From NCBI GenBank assembly GCA_004193545.1, contig RPGO01000035.1:1-64000 (forward strand): a stretch of 64,000 nucleotides of DNA. Direction: 5' to 3'. The notes beneath the pieces are model-generated. The model searched no databases and was not told where the DNA came from. It worked only from the letters and a program-made list of their open reading frames with translations. Shown piece by piece: positions 16,842 to 27,500 of the stretch. This DNA comes from Candidatus Argoarchaeum ethanivorans. GTDB lineage: Archaea > Halobacteriota > Methanosarcinia > Methanosarcinales > EX4572-44. Numbering within the stretch: the first letter of the stretch is position 1; the number at the start of each line of letters is the position of its first letter. The position numbers and the translations under genes are program-made.

Positions 16842-18547
16842 GTGAATTACTGATTAAGAATGGTAGGGTGTTTGATCCTATAAATAGTATTAACGGCGAT
16901 ATAATGGATATTGCTATAAAAAATGGAAAAATTGTAGATGATATTCCTCTATCACCGGATACAAAAGTGATTGATGCTTCTTCAATGATTGTTATGCCAG
17001 GAGGTGTGGATGCACACTCTCATATTGCAGGCAGCAAGGTCAATTCCGGGAGAATCATGTGTCCGAATGACGGCAGGTCCGGTATCGAGAAACGCACAAA
17101 GATTACTCGACCATGCAGTGGCTATACCGTGCCTAACACCTTTGCTATGGGCTATAGATATGCCAAACTTGGGTACACCACTGTCTTTGAAGCAGCCATT
17201 CCAATCCTTCATGCTCGCCACACTCACGAAGAATTTGGAGATATTCCAATCATTGATAAAGGAGGGTTGGTTCTTTTTGGCAGCAACTGGCAGGTAATGG
17301 AAGCTGTGCGCGAGAATGATATTGAAAAACTTGCAGCTTATGTCGCATGGGGACTCTCTGCAAGTCGCGGGTATGGTGTAAAAATTGTCAACCCTGGTGG
17401 AGGCGAAGCATGGGGTTTTGGCAAAAACGTTTCTGGCTTACATGACACAGTGCCAAACTTTGATGTTACGCCTGCTGAAATAATAACAGGTCTTGCAAAA
17501 GCAAACGAGATGCTGCACCTTCCCCATTCGATACACCTTCACTGCAATCTTCTTGGAAAACCTGGAAACTATAAAACAACTATTGAGACGATGAAACTTC
17601 TTGAGCACATCAAACCAAGCATGGATAGACAGGTAGTTCACATCACACACCTAACCTTTAACGCGTGGGGGGGCACAAACTGGGGTGATTTCGAATCAAA
17701 GGCTGATGCAGTAGCAGACTATCTTAACCAGCATGACCATGTTACTGTTGATATGGGACAATTAATATTTGGAAATGCCACCACCATGACCGCGGATGGG
17801 CCAATGCAATATGCCAATGCCCGCCTTCTCGCGACCAAGTGGACCAATGGAGATGTGGAACTGGAGGATGCAAGCGGCGTAGTACCGCTTTCCTATATTC
17901 GAAAAATGTATATACATGACATTATGTGGGCAGTTGGGCTTGAGGTTGCATTATTAACCAAGAATCCCTGGCAGGTATTACTCACCACAGACCATCCAAA
18001 CGGTGGGCCATTCGTCAATTACCCGGAAGTGATAGCACTGTTGATGAGTGCACGAAAAAGGGAGGAAGAGATGTCAAAGCTCTCTAATAAAATGAGAGAC
18101 CGCACAACGCTTTCCGGAATTGGACGGGAGCTTGACTGGTATGATATTGCCATAAAAACACGTGCATCACACGCAAAAATACTTGGTTTAACAGATCATG
18201 GAAAAGGCCATCTTGGAGCTTACGCTGATGCAGATGTTACTATTTATCACATCAACCCTGATCAGGTGGATGCAGGTCGTGAGCACGCAACCGTTAAGAA
18301 AGCCTTTGAAAAACCGGCATACACGATAAAAGATGGAAAAGTGGTCGCAATGAATGGAGAAATAACAGCAACACCAGAAGGCAGAACATTCTGGGTGAAT
18401 GCAAGTGTGCCAGAAGAAGACAATACGAGGTTAATGAAGGACCTTCGCTTGAAGTTCAGGAAGTATTACTCAATTAACTTAGCAAACTACATGGTGCAGG
18501 ATAGCTACGTGAAGCATCCGGTGGTAATTAAGGCAGGGGGAAGTTAA
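16838..18547 (+). CDS. fwdA: Formylmethanofuran dehydrogenase subunit A (amidohydrolase)
   Basis: This is a 569-residue metallo-dependent amidohydrolase that joins formate to methanofuran. The binuclear-zinc motif is DAHSHIAG. The probable carboxylated lysine is in YGVKIVNPGG, and later metal ligands lie in VVHITHLTFN and TTDHPNGGPF. The start is the TTG at 16838, overlapping the fwdB stop as TTGA, giving the expected MSELLIKNGRVFDP. fwdC begins a few bases after the stop. Confidence 0.95.
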   Translation: MSELLIKNGRVFDPINSINGDIMDIAIKNGKIVDDIPLSPDTKVIDASSMIVMPGGVDAHSHIAGSKVNSGRIMCPNDGRSGIEKRTKITRPCSGYTVPNTFAMGYRYAKLGYTTVFEAAIPILHARHTHEEFGDIPIIDKGGLVLFGSNWQVMEAVRENDIEKLAAYVAWGLSASRGYGVKIVNPGGGEAWGFGKNVSGLHDTVPNFDVTPAEIITGLAKANEMLHLPHSIHLHCNLLGKPGNYKTTIETMKLLEHIKPSMDRQVVHITHLTFNAWGGTNWGDFESKADAVADYLNQHDHVTVDMGQLIFGNATTMTADGPMQYANARLLATKWTNGDVELEDASGVVPLSYIRKMYIHDIMWAVGLEVALLTKNPWQVLLTTDHPNGGPFVNYPEVIALLMSARKREEEMSKLSNKMRDRTTLSGIGRELDWYDIAIKTRASHAKILGLTDHGKGHLGAYADADVTIYHINPDQVDAGREHATVKKAFEKPAYTIKDGKVVAMNGEITATPEGRTFWVNASVPEEDNTRLMKDLRLKFRKYYSINLANYMVQDSYVKHPVVIKAGGS

Positions 18548-18550
18548 GAG

Positions 18551-19312
18551 ATGCAGACAGTAACACTCACTCCAATCATACAGAGTAAAATCTCAATTGA
18601 GGCAGAAACCATCACCCCAGACAACTTTGCAGGCAAAACAAGAGAGGAAATAGAAAATATCACAATATGGGAAGGCAACCACAAGACCAGGCTCTTTGAA
18701 TTCTTTAAGATCGCTCTGGAAGGAAAAGACAGTCCGGAAAATACCAAAATCATCATTAACGGAAGTATACCGAGAGTGAAACGAGTTGGTGAAGGCATGA
18801 CCGATGGAATGATTCTAATCAATGGTGATGTCGACATGCATGTTGGTGCAAAAATGCAGGGCGGTGTAATCACAGTTAAAGGAAATGCAGACTCGTGGGC
18901 AGGACGTGAAATGAAAGGTGGTGAGATTATTATCGGGGGTGATGCAGGCTACTATCTTGGTGCAGGTTATCGCGGAGAATCCTGCGGCATGCGCGGCGGG
19001 AAAATCATCGTCTTTGGCGATGTAAAAGACTATGCAGGAGAACATATATGTGGTGGAGAGATACTCATAAAAGGAAGTGCCGGACTAATGCCCGGAATAT
19101 CTAACAATGGCGGTATTATTACTATTGAAGGAAATACCGAGATGCCGGGAGCTGAAATGAAGAAAGGGACAATTAAAATAAACGGTGTGGTGGAAACACT
19201 TGTGCCTTCATATAAACAGGAAGACGATGAAGAGATAGACGGCATAGTCTACAATAAATACACAGGCGATGTTGTGGCAGGCGGTAAAGGGAGTTTGTAC
19301 ATAAAAAAATGA
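18551..19312 (+). CDS. fwdC: Formylmethanofuran dehydrogenase subunit C
   Basis: This is a 253-residue subunit whose C-terminal half is a left-handed/GXGXG-type beta-helix. It shows repeats such as GGVITVKGNADSWAGREM, GGEIIIGGDAGYYLGAGY and GGKIIVFGDVKDYAGE, as in FwdC and the glutamate synthase alpha C-terminal domain. It has a structural role in the Fwd complex. fwdE, F and G are absent from this operon. The stop overlaps the start of flpA by 4 bases (ATGA). Confidence 0.94.
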   Translation: MQTVTLTPIIQSKISIEAETITPDNFAGKTREEIENITIWEGNHKTRLFEFFKIALEGKDSPENTKIIINGSIPRVKRVGEGMTDGMILINGDVDMHVGAKMQGGVITVKGNADSWAGREMKGGEIIIGGDAGYYLGAGYRGESCGMRGGKIIVFGDVKDYAGEHICGGEILIKGSAGLMPGISNNGGIITIEGNTEMPGAEMKKGTIKINGVVETLVPSYKQEDDEEIDGIVYNKYTGDVVAGGKGSLYIKK

Positions 19313-19992
19313 ATTATAAGACAGTACCCCTGATAGATAACCTGTACTTGCTTTATAATGGAAAAAAACAGCAGCTTGTAACAAGAAATAAAACAGCACT
19401 GAAACCACTCAATGATGAAGAAACGGTGCAGTTGCGGGACTTTGAAGCACGGGTATGGAATCCTCGCAGAAGTAAGCTCGCCTCTGCCATCCACAAAAAA
19501 ACACCACTACACATTAAGAAAACAGATCGAATACTATATCTTGGTGCAGCATCCGGCACAACAGTAAGCTATCTCTCGGACATCCTCACAGAGGGCGTAA
19601 TCTATGCTGTAGAAATATCTCCAGTGAGTATGCACAAGCTTTTACTGCTGTGTGAAGAACGGGATAACATCATACCTATTTTTGATGACGCCAATAAACC
19701 GCAAAACTACCAGCATATCGTTGGAGAAGTGGATCTGATATACCAGGATATAGCACAGAGAAACCAGGCAGAAATAGCCATGAAAAATAGAAAACTCTTT
19801 CTAAAAGAGGATGGTTTGCTAATTCTTGTTATCAAGGTTAGAAGTATTGATGTATCTAAAGATGCGAAAGAGATACTAAAAAAAGAACTGCAAATACTTG
19901 AAACAGAACTGCATACCTGCCATATTACAAACTTGGCACCCTATCATAAGGATCACTACATGATAACAGCAGAAGTGAAAACCTGTGGTTGA
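19309..19992 (+). CDS. flpA: Fibrillarin-like rRNA/tRNA 2'-O-methyltransferase
   Basis: This is a 227-residue archaeal fibrillarin, the catalytic subunit of box C/D sRNPs that 2'-O-methylates rRNA and tRNA. The family hallmarks are VWNPRRSKLASAI, the SAM motif ILYLGAASGTTVSYLSDI and VDLIYQDIAQRNQAEI. It is usually next to nop5; here it is instead translationally coupled to fwdC, which is an unusual neighbourhood. Nop5 and L7Ae are not in the window. Confidence 0.93.
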   Translation: MNYKTVPLIDNLYLLYNGKKQQLVTRNKTALKPLNDEETVQLRDFEARVWNPRRSKLASAIHKKTPLHIKKTDRILYLGAASGTTVSYLSDILTEGVIYAVEISPVSMHKLLLLCEERDNIIPIFDDANKPQNYQHIVGEVDLIYQDIAQRNQAEIAMKNRKLFLKEDGLLILVIKVRSIDVSKDAKEILKKELQILETELHTCHITNLAPYHKDHYMITAEVKTCG

Positions 19993-20334
19993 CAAAAGAT
20001 TGAGCTAAAGCTATTACAGTGTTGGGTGTGCAGGGGACCCCGCCCCGCCTCTCCGTTATGAATCAAAAGACTTAAGTGAAATGCCATCTTCACCGAAAAA
20101 TGATAACTGTGAGCCTTTAGGTAGTAGTAACCGGGGCATGGCGGTCCCGATGTGGATTCCCGCGAATCCGCATAAGATTCCTCGCAATGATGAAGATGGC
20201 TATTACAACACTTGTCGATGTATGAAGAGTGAAGACCCAAGTCCCAGAGCTTCCAACGATAATACTGTTCTCAATTGGATTGCTTGTGCTTACGGGACAT
20301 GTTTATATTGAAAGAAGAAAGAAATAATAATACC
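19993..20334. other. 342-bp gap without a convincing gene
   Basis: An open frame on the plus strand (ORF at 20081-20311, readable upstream without an ATG) contains the low-hydrophobicity PANPHKIPRNDED and MKSEDPSPRASND. The minus strand is also open. Neither has a ribosome site or a family I recognise. The stretch is more GC-rich and less A-rich than neighbouring spacers, so it may be an RNA or a decayed gene. The only clear signal is a TTTATATTG box at 20301-20309, which could drive the antitoxin gene that follows. Confidence 0.4.
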
Positions 20335-20580
20335 ATGCAAGAACAAATAGAAATAAAAAACGAAGTGGATATACAGGGGAAATTGATATTACCAAAAGAA
20401 TGGCGGAAGAGATACCTGAAAAGTAGGGAGGTCGTTATGCGTCTCAAAGGTGCGGTAATAGAAATAATGCCCTATGAGAAGGTTGACCTGACAAAGTATT
20501 TCGATTCGGTTGAGGCGGATATAAAGTCAGATTTATCAGAGTGGAAATCGGTAAGAAGGGAATTATATGAGATTCGTTGA
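20335..20580 (+). CDS. AbrB/MazE/VapB-type antitoxin
   Basis: The start ATG at 20335 gives 81 residues. The ORF-track start at 20275 is too long and overlaps the promoter. The N-terminal half (IKNEVDIQGKLILPKEWRKRYLKSREVVMR) is an AbrB-like swapped-hairpin DNA-binding domain. The C-terminal tail (DSVEADIKSDLSEWKSVRREL) is the toxin-binding helix. It overlaps the downstream VapC gene by 14 bases, as in typical type II modules, and would autorepress and neutralise the toxin. Confidence 0.85.
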   Translation: MQEQIEIKNEVDIQGKLILPKEWRKRYLKSREVVMRLKGAVIEIMPYEKVDLTKYFDSVEADIKSDLSEWKSVRRELYEIR

Positions 20581-20983
20581 TGCAAGCGTATTTGTTCACG
20601 CCTTCATAAAGCCGAAGAGAAAACTGAAGGAGCACGAAGTCAGGATCAAAGAAGCGGCTAAGAAAATTGTAAAGAGGATAAATGAGGGTGAGGAAATGGC
20701 AATTTCTACTGTTCAAGTCGCTGAAATAGCAAATTTATTGGAGCATTACATGCCGATAGATGATGCTTTGTCGATTGAAATGTTCCTGCTTACGGCAAGG
20801 AACGTGAGGGTGCATGGTGTTGAGAAAGCGGACTGTGTCAATGCGTTGGAGGTGGCAAAAGATACAAAAGTCGGATTGAGTGACGCCATAGCCTTCGTAA
20901 TTATGAAGGAGAACGGGTTAAAAGAAGCATATTCTTTTGACCATGATTTTGATAGGTTAAACGTGAAGAGGATTACTGAATAA
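20567..20983 (+). CDS. vapC: VapC-type PIN-domain toxin
   Basis: This is a 138-residue PIN nuclease. Acidic residues fall at the expected places: MRFVDASVFVHAF (first Asp), a Glu in VQVAEIANLL, the Asp pair in VGLSDAIAFVIM, and SFDHDFDRL near the C-terminus. It probably cleaves tRNA or rRNA unless bound by the AbrB-like protein encoded just upstream. Its last 30 bases and 70 bases of downstream DNA recur at 63.6-63.7 kb in a second, interrupted copy. Confidence 0.88.
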   Translation: MRFVDASVFVHAFIKPKRKLKEHEVRIKEAAKKIVKRINEGEEMAISTVQVAEIANLLEHYMPIDDALSIEMFLLTARNVRVHGVEKADCVNALEVAKDTKVGLSDAIAFVIMKENGLKEAYSFDHDFDRLNVKRITE

Positions 20984-21049
20984 ATACATTCTAATGATAC
21001 GAGGGGGGAAACGGTGGACTACACATCATTTATGTATGAGGGGAAAGTA
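20945..21049 (+). repeat. vapC 3' end and flank, repeated in inverted orientation at 63601-63711
   Basis: GATTTTGATAGGTTAAACGT, the stop codon, TAATGATACGAGG and GGTGGACTACACATCATTTA all recur on the minus strand at 63601-63711, with a few substitutions and one or two small indels. Similarity ends after GAAAGTA. It indicates duplication or horizontal spread of this TA locus together with its flank. Confidence 0.85.
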
Positions 21050-21140
21050 AGAGATAGAGGTATAAAGAAGGGGATCCAAATAACTACCCGGGACGCCTCG
21101 GAATTTATTCCGAGTGTGGTGCAGATGGGGCATTCTTCCA

Positions 21141-23951
21141 ATGTTGATTAAGAGTATCATTATCAAAGGGGCAAGGGAGCATAATCTAAAAAATATAGAT
21201 ATTGAGCTTCCAAGGGATCGGTTCATAGTGATAACAGGTCTCTCTGGTAGTGGTAAGTCAACCCTTGCATTTGATACGCTTTATGCTGAAGGGCAGAGGA
21301 GATACGTTGAGTCGCTCTCTTCTTATGCGAGGCAGTTTTTGGGGGTTATGAATAAGCCGGATCTCGATAGTATCGAGGGAATCTCTCCTGCTATCGCAAT
21401 TGAGCAGAGGACAACGAGCAAGAACCCGAGAAGCACGGTTGGGACTGTTACAGAGATCTACGATTACCTGAGACTGCTCTTTGCAAGAATAGGGATACCA
21501 CACTGCCCAACACATGGTATCGATATTGTTGCACAATCGCCTGAGAAGATAGCCCGGAGGATTGCCGATGAGACCAGCGGATCGATAGTCGTACTTTCTC
21601 CAATTATCAGGCAGAAGAAAGGGACGTATGAGAAACTCATATCTGACCTCTATAAAGAGGGATTTGCAAGGGTGCGGGTCAACAAAGAGGTACACAGAAC
21701 CGATGAGAAAATAGAGCTTGAACGGTACAAGAAACACGATATAGAGATCGTTATCGACAGACTGGATACTCTTGACAGATCGCGGCTGTCTGAGGCAGTC
21801 GAGAATGCAATAAAGAGATCGGATGGAGGGCTGGTAATCGTTCTTGACGAAGACAAAAAAGAGCATATCTATTCAGCCAGTATGGCTTGCCCGGTCTGCG
21901 GCATGTCATTTGAAGAGTTGCAGCCGAGAATGTTCTCTTTCAACAGCCCGTTTGGTGCGTGCCAGGTATGCCACGGGCTTGGCATCAAAATGGACTTTGA
22001 CCCTGACCTGATTATCCCCAATAAGAGTGAATGCATCGCTGATGGAGCGCTTGCAATCTATAGAAACGCGATTGATGGGTGGAGGGGACAGCATGTTGCT
22101 GCTGTTGCAAAGCACTTCGGGTTTGATGTTTTTACGCCGATAAAAGACCTTACCAGGGAACAGTACAGTGCTTTGATGTACGGGTCAGATGAACAGATCA
22201 GGTTTAGCATGACCATGAGAAACGGAGATACAAGATGGTCTCACACCAGTTACTGGGAAGGGCTCCTGCCACAATCCGAACGGCTATATCGGGAAACTAA
22301 ATCCGAGTACAGGCGACATGAATTGGAACGATTTATGAGAATCTCCCAATGCCCTGGCTGCAATGGAAAACGATTGAAAGAGAAGATTCTGGCGGTTACA
22401 GTCGGGGGAAAATCGATCATTGATATCACAGACATGTCGATTGACCGATGCATAAAATTCATAAGAAACATCGATTTAACAGAGAAAGAGCTTGAAATTG
22501 CCGAGCAGATTTTAAAAGAGATACGGGACAGGTTTGATTTCCTTCAGAAAGTCGGTCTTGGCTATCTCACACTTTCGAGAGCGTCGGGCACGCTTTCAGG
22601 AGGCGAGGCCCAGAGGATACGACTTGCAACCCAGATAGGATCAAACCTGATGGGCGTGCTCTATATTCTGGATGAGCCATCAATCGGTCTTCACCAGAAG
22701 GACAACCAGAAGTTAATCGATACGCTGCACCGACTGCGTGATATCGGTAATACGCTTGTTGTTGTGGAGCATGACGAGGAGACAATACGACGAGCAGATT
22801 ATGTTGTTGACATGGGTCCTGGTGCAGGACTTGAAGGGGGGGAAGTGGTTGCAGAGGGGACACCGGAAGAAATTGAAGAGAACCGGAAGTCGCTCACAGG
22901 AAGATACCTTTCAGGAGAGTTGAAGATACCAGTTCCAGAGAAGAGGAGAAAATCCAGCAGGTTTATCCAGCTTAAAGGATGCCGGGAGAACAATCTCAGG
23001 AACATAGACGTGAATATTCCTACAGGAGTTCTTACGCTTGTTACAGGCGTCTCCGGAAGTGGAAAATCTACTCTTATCTATGAAATATTGTACAGGGGGA
23101 TGATGCGGAAGCTCTATGGTTCAAAGGAGAGGGTTGGGCTCCACGATGAGATTGTATCAGGAGGCGAGCTTGACAGGGTGATTGTGATTAACCAGAGCCC
23201 AATAGGAAAGACCCCGAGAAGCAATCCTGCAACGTACACAAAAGTCTTTGATGAAATACGAAAGATCTTTTCAGAGACGAAAGAGGCGAAGATAATGGGT
23301 TTTAAGCCTGGTAGATTCTCGTTCAATGTTAGAGGTGGGAGGTGCGAAGCATGCAGCGGAGATGGTGTCATTAAAATCGAGATGAACTTCCTGCCTGACG
23401 TGTACGTGGAATGCGAGGAGTGCAGCGGGAGACGGTACAACCGCGAGACTCTTGAAATCAAGTATAAAGGAAAATCGATTGCTGATGTCCTTGATATGAC
23501 TACCACCGAAGCACTGGATCTCTTTATGAATATTCCAGCAATCAGACAGAAGCTTGAAACACTGGTCAGGGTTGGACTTGGGTATATCAAGCTTGGGCAG
23601 AGGTCCACTACGCTCTCGGGCGGGGAGGCGCAGAGAATCAAGCTCACAAAGGAACTCTCGAAAAAAGCTACTGGAAAGACGCTATACCTCCTAGACGAGC
23701 CAACAACAGGGCTTCATTTCCATGATGTAAAAAAGCTGATAGCAGTGTTAAACGATCTCGTGGACAAAGGCAACACCGTTGTTGTTATTGAGCATAATCT
23801 GGATGTGGTCAAATCAGCAGACTATATCATTGATCTTGGTCCGGAAGGAGGCGACGATGGCGGACTCGTGGTTTCATGTGGGACACCTGATGAGATTGCT
23901 ATAAACGAGAAGAGTTACACCGGAAAATTCCTGAAGAATGTTCTTGGTTAA
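21141..23951 (+). CDS. uvrA: Excinuclease ABC subunit A
   Basis: This is a UvrA of about 936 residues, the damage-sensing ATPase of nucleotide excision repair. It has two ABC modules (GLSGSGKST and GVSGSGKST), each with a signature (LSGGEAQR, twice) and with zinc fingers at CPVCG...CQVCHGLG and CEACSGDG...CEECSGRR. I place the start at the ATG at 21141 (MLIKSIIIKGAREHNL); the upstream ORF start adds a non-family leader. uvrB and uvrC are not in the window, though they usually coexist in archaea that acquired bacterial-type excision repair. Confidence 0.96.
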   Translation: MLIKSIIIKGAREHNLKNIDIELPRDRFIVITGLSGSGKSTLAFDTLYAEGQRRYVESLSSYARQFLGVMNKPDLDSIEGISPAIAIEQRTTSKNPRSTVGTVTEIYDYLRLLFARIGIPHCPTHGIDIVAQSPEKIARRIADETSGSIVVLSPIIRQKKGTYEKLISDLYKEGFARVRVNKEVHRTDEKIELERYKKHDIEIVIDRLDTLDRSRLSEAVENAIKRSDGGLVIVLDEDKKEHIYSASMACPVCGMSFEELQPRMFSFNSPFGACQVCHGLGIKMDFDPDLIIPNKSECIADGALAIYRNAIDGWRGQHVAAVAKHFGFDVFTPIKDLTREQYSALMYGSDEQIRFSMTMRNGDTRWSHTSYWEGLLPQSERLYRETKSEYRRHELERFMRISQCPGCNGKRLKEKILAVTVGGKSIIDITDMSIDRCIKFIRNIDLTEKELEIAEQILKEIRDRFDFLQKVGLGYLTLSRASGTLSGGEAQRIRLATQIGSNLMGVLYILDEPSIGLHQKDNQKLIDTLHRLRDIGNTLVVVEHDEETIRRADYVVDMGPGAGLEGGEVVAEGTPEEIEENRKSLTGRYLSGELKIPVPEKRRKSSRFIQLKGCRENNLRNIDVNIPTGVLTLVTGVSGSGKSTLIYEILYRGMMRKLYGSKERVGLHDEIVSGGELDRVIVINQSPIGKTPRSNPATYTKVFDEIRKIFSETKEAKIMGFKPGRFSFNVRGGRCEACSGDGVIKIEMNFLPDVYVECEECSGRRYNRETLEIKYKGKSIADVLDMTTTEALDLFMNIPAIRQKLETLVRVGLGYIKLGQRSTTLSGGEAQRIKLTKELSKKATGKTLYLLDEPTTGLHFHDVKKLIAVLNDLVDKGNTVVVIEHNLDVVKSADYIIDLGPEGGDDGGLVVSCGTPDEIAINEKSYTGKFLKNVLG

Positions 23952-23958
23952 GGGCTGC

Positions 23959-24495
23959 TTATTGGGAAGACTGTTTTACTAAACTCGACTGTTTAGCTAT
24001 GCAAAACCTGCAAACAGCCTCAAACACATACTTATTCTTATCTTTCACCGGGCAAAAATATTCGTCTCCAATCTTTTGAACCTTGAACCCGCCCGGGAAA
24101 GGAGTGCCAACCGGATGCACGGGAGTTCTGGTTATAAACAAATTATATGCAGCGCATAGATTATATAACACACAGGAATCCACTTCCGGTTTATCAGTTA
24201 AATTTCTCATCACATATTCGAATCGCTTCAAAAAATCATAATAATTCTCAAGATCCAGTGGCTCATTACACGACAAATCAACACAGCGTATCTCTCTAAT
24301 CGTGGAAAATAATTGTTCATTCCACTTCTTTCTGCATATCTCTTTGTAAGGAGATGGAAGGTATTTTATTTCGTCTGCAATAAAACCCTGAACACGCACA
24401 AGGTCAAAAATATTATATTTACCTGTTTTCTCACGCAGTACAGAAAGCAGTGATTGCTGATCCATCACGCGATATAAATCCTCAACCACTACCAT
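23959..24495 (-). CDS. UPF0305 / DUF2115 family protein
   Basis: This 178-residue protein carries the hallmark C-terminus of this archaeal family, HPVGTPFPGGFKVQKIGDEYFCPVKDK followed by CRFCIAKQ, with Cys residues that could bind metal. The function is unknown; the family occurs mainly in methanogens. It converges on uvrA with a gap of 7 bases and lies just upstream of the large S-layer-like gene on the same strand. Confidence 0.82.
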   Translation of the reverse strand: MVVVEDLYRVMDQQSLLSVLREKTGKYNIFDLVRVQGFIADEIKYLPSPYKEICRKKWNEQLFSTIREIRCVDLSCNEPLDLENYYDFLKRFEYVMRNLTDKPEVDSCVLYNLCAAYNLFITRTPVHPVGTPFPGGFKVQKIGDEYFCPVKDKNKYVFEAVCRFCIAKQSSLVKQSSQ

Positions 24496-24511
24496 AACAA
24501 TAAACTCTTTG

Positions 24512-27500
24512 TTATTTTTTAACTTTCGTCTTCAACTGTGACAGTTTCGATGCAAGCCGACCCTTTGCAGCTACAACTTTTGAGCCTATTGGTGCGATGA
24601 TTGGTGCGATGGCTTCACGGCGCATGGTTACTAAATATATCACAATTAATCCAATCGCAGTTATAATACTTGCATACACTAACCACCCGATCGATTTCTT
24701 GACAACCTGGAACTCTCCGCCCATGTTTTCAATCTCAGCAAAATAGCTGCCAGGCTCTGATTCTGTGTATGTGAAATTTAGAGTGGTCACTTCACCAGGA
24801 TTGAGTGTTGTATTCTGCGATGCGACAACACTGCCGTTAATTCGTAACTCAACAACATGCTCACCTTTTATGTTGCCTGTATTCTTAATATCTGCTATGA
24901 CAAACACAGGTTGTTTATGCGTAACATGTACAGGTGTTATGTTAAATGCAACAGCTTTAAACTCTGCTGACGGCTTTATCACATTTACTGTTTTTTCAGC
25001 AGCATCGTACCCTTCCTTTTCAACTTTTACCGTACGAGTGCCGCTTGTATCAAACATATAAGAAAATATTCCATCAGTACCAGTTACACCTACCTTGCTG
25101 TCGTCTACAAACACATCAACTCCAGATAAGGGAGTTTCACCAGCAGTTACTGTAAGCTCAAACGTATCGGTTTGCAGAAGTTCACTTACCGACTCGATCC
25201 TCAGTTGCGTCTCGCTGTATTCCTCAACAGTTATCGTTTTTGATGCAGATTCATACCCTAATTTGGTAGCATTAATGATAAAGTTTCCAGCACTGGTAAG
25301 TTCATAGAGCACCTCACCGTTTGTATCTGTGATTCCGATATTTTCGCCATTAAACTCCACATCAGAACCAGCTATTAATTCGCCACCGGCAGTAATTCCT
25401 ATCGTTATCGTGTCACGCTCAGAAGCAGTATCCGGTGCAGTGATGTCAAGCTTGCTGGCAGCTTCGGCTTCAACATCCACTGTGATGAATGGGCGAAATC
25501 GCAGAGTGTTAGAATCATCAGCTACTTCAAATTTAATCTTACCCATCACATCGATCGTGTTACCGGCATCGAGGGATATTGATTCATGGTTTTTCATCTC
25601 TATGCCACTGCTGCTTCGCTTCGTCACTTCCATTTTTTCACCATACGAACTACCAGTTTTGATGTATTCTGGCATATCTGATATCTGAAAGACGCCTTCG
25701 ATCTGTGCCATATCTGTTTCTCTGCCATGGAATACTGTGAAAATATGTACCATAATAATCGGGACGTTTTTCACGCTTCCAACTTTTGTTTTATACACAT
25801 AATCCTCACCACCTTTCACGATAGTATCACTGTCTGAGACCTCTTCGCCATCCTTCAACAGTATAAAGCGCACTTGATTATCCTCTTTACTGATGTCGAT
25901 AGGCTTCAACGCATAACCATCTCCAAGTGTGTATGGGCTGCCAATGTTGACTGTGTGTTTTTTATCTTCATCGATTAACACTTCAGAAATGTACCCTTTT
26001 GAGAGAATGTTAGCATCTGCATCGTCCACATTGGTATTGTTGTAGCCTGCAAAGTAGTTCTTAGCCATAAAACCAACAAGGTCATACTTACCCCACTCCT
26101 CATGTTTAAAGTTGATATTCACAGGCTTAGACTCATACACCAAATTGTCTTCAGCAATACTGCAACCGTTCACGTCAACAGTGGCATTTAGGGTCTCGCT
26201 CCAAAAGCCAGTCTCAAAATCATAGTACAGTCCCTCGAAATTGAGCGGTGTCCACTCAAAACTGGCATCACCACGTGAAACTGTGCCGTACAGCTTCTCA
26301 AGTCCGTCAACAAAAGGTGCAAAGCGCAGAGTGTTAGAATCATCAGCTACTTCAAATTTAATCTTACCCATCACATCGATCGTGTTACCGGCATCGAGGG
26401 ATATTGATTCATGGTTTTTCATCTCTATGCCACTGCTGCTTCGCTTCGTCACTTCCATTTTTTCACCATACGAACTACCAGTTTTGATGTATTCTGGCAT
26501 ATCTGATATCTGAAAGACGCCTTCGATCTGTGCCATATCTGTTTCTCTGCCATGGAATACTGTGAAAATATGTACCATAATAATCGGGACGTTTTTCACG
26601 CTTCCAACTTTTGTTTTATACACATAATCCTCACCACCTTTCACGATAGTATCACTGTCTGAGACCTCTTCGCCATCCTTCAACAGTATAAAGCGCACTT
26701 GATTATCCTCTTTACTGATGTCGATAGGCTTCAACGCATAACCACCTCCAAGTGTATATGGGCTGCCAATGTTGACTGTGTGTGTATTATCTTCATCGAT
26801 CAACACTTCAGAAATGTACCCTTTTGAGAGAATGCTATCATCTGCATCGTACACATTGGTGTTATTGTAGCCTGCAAAGTAGTTCTCCTTAGCCATAAAA
26901 CCAACAATGTCATACTTACCCCACTCCTCATGTTTAAAGTTGATATTCACAGGCTTAGACTCATACACCAGATCACCCTCTTCAATGCTTCGATCATTCC
27001 TCGAATCAAGATAAATTGTCAGATTCTCGCTTCCCACATCCTCATGAATGTCATAAAAAAACCCTGAGAAACTCTGCGATGTCCATGTATACGTAGTACT
27101 CATCTCCTCGCTAGCATCCCAGATACGATTGCCAGTGTAGTAGAACTTGGGAAGTGCTGGTGCTTGCACTGAATCGGTAATGTTGCCTGTTGAGAGTGTT
27201 CCTGTGCCAGAGATATTGTAGGCATAAACTGTGATGTTCGCCCATCCGCTTGGATCAACACTTGCATTCCAGAATGTGTTAGTAGTATTATAATCTGTGC
27301 CGTTCAAGTTCACATTGTAAGAATCTGTTATATTACCAGAGCCTGCATCCCATGTGTAATTAACCCAATACTTACCAGCGACATTCGCAAGACCTGTTGG
27401 ATCTAGTGGGAGATAAGTTGGTGCTGCTGGTGCCTGCACCGAATCATTAATCTCGCCTGTTGAGGGCGTTCCCGTGCCAGAGTTGTTATAAGCATAGACC

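Noticed and set aside
20081-20311. 76-aa ORF as a gene
   Set aside because: No ribosome site, no recognised family, and it runs into the antitoxin promoter; kept only as an unexplained gap.
23114-23647. 177-aa minus-strand ORF inside uvrA
   Set aside because: Shadow of the uvrA coding frame; uvrA domains are continuous across it.
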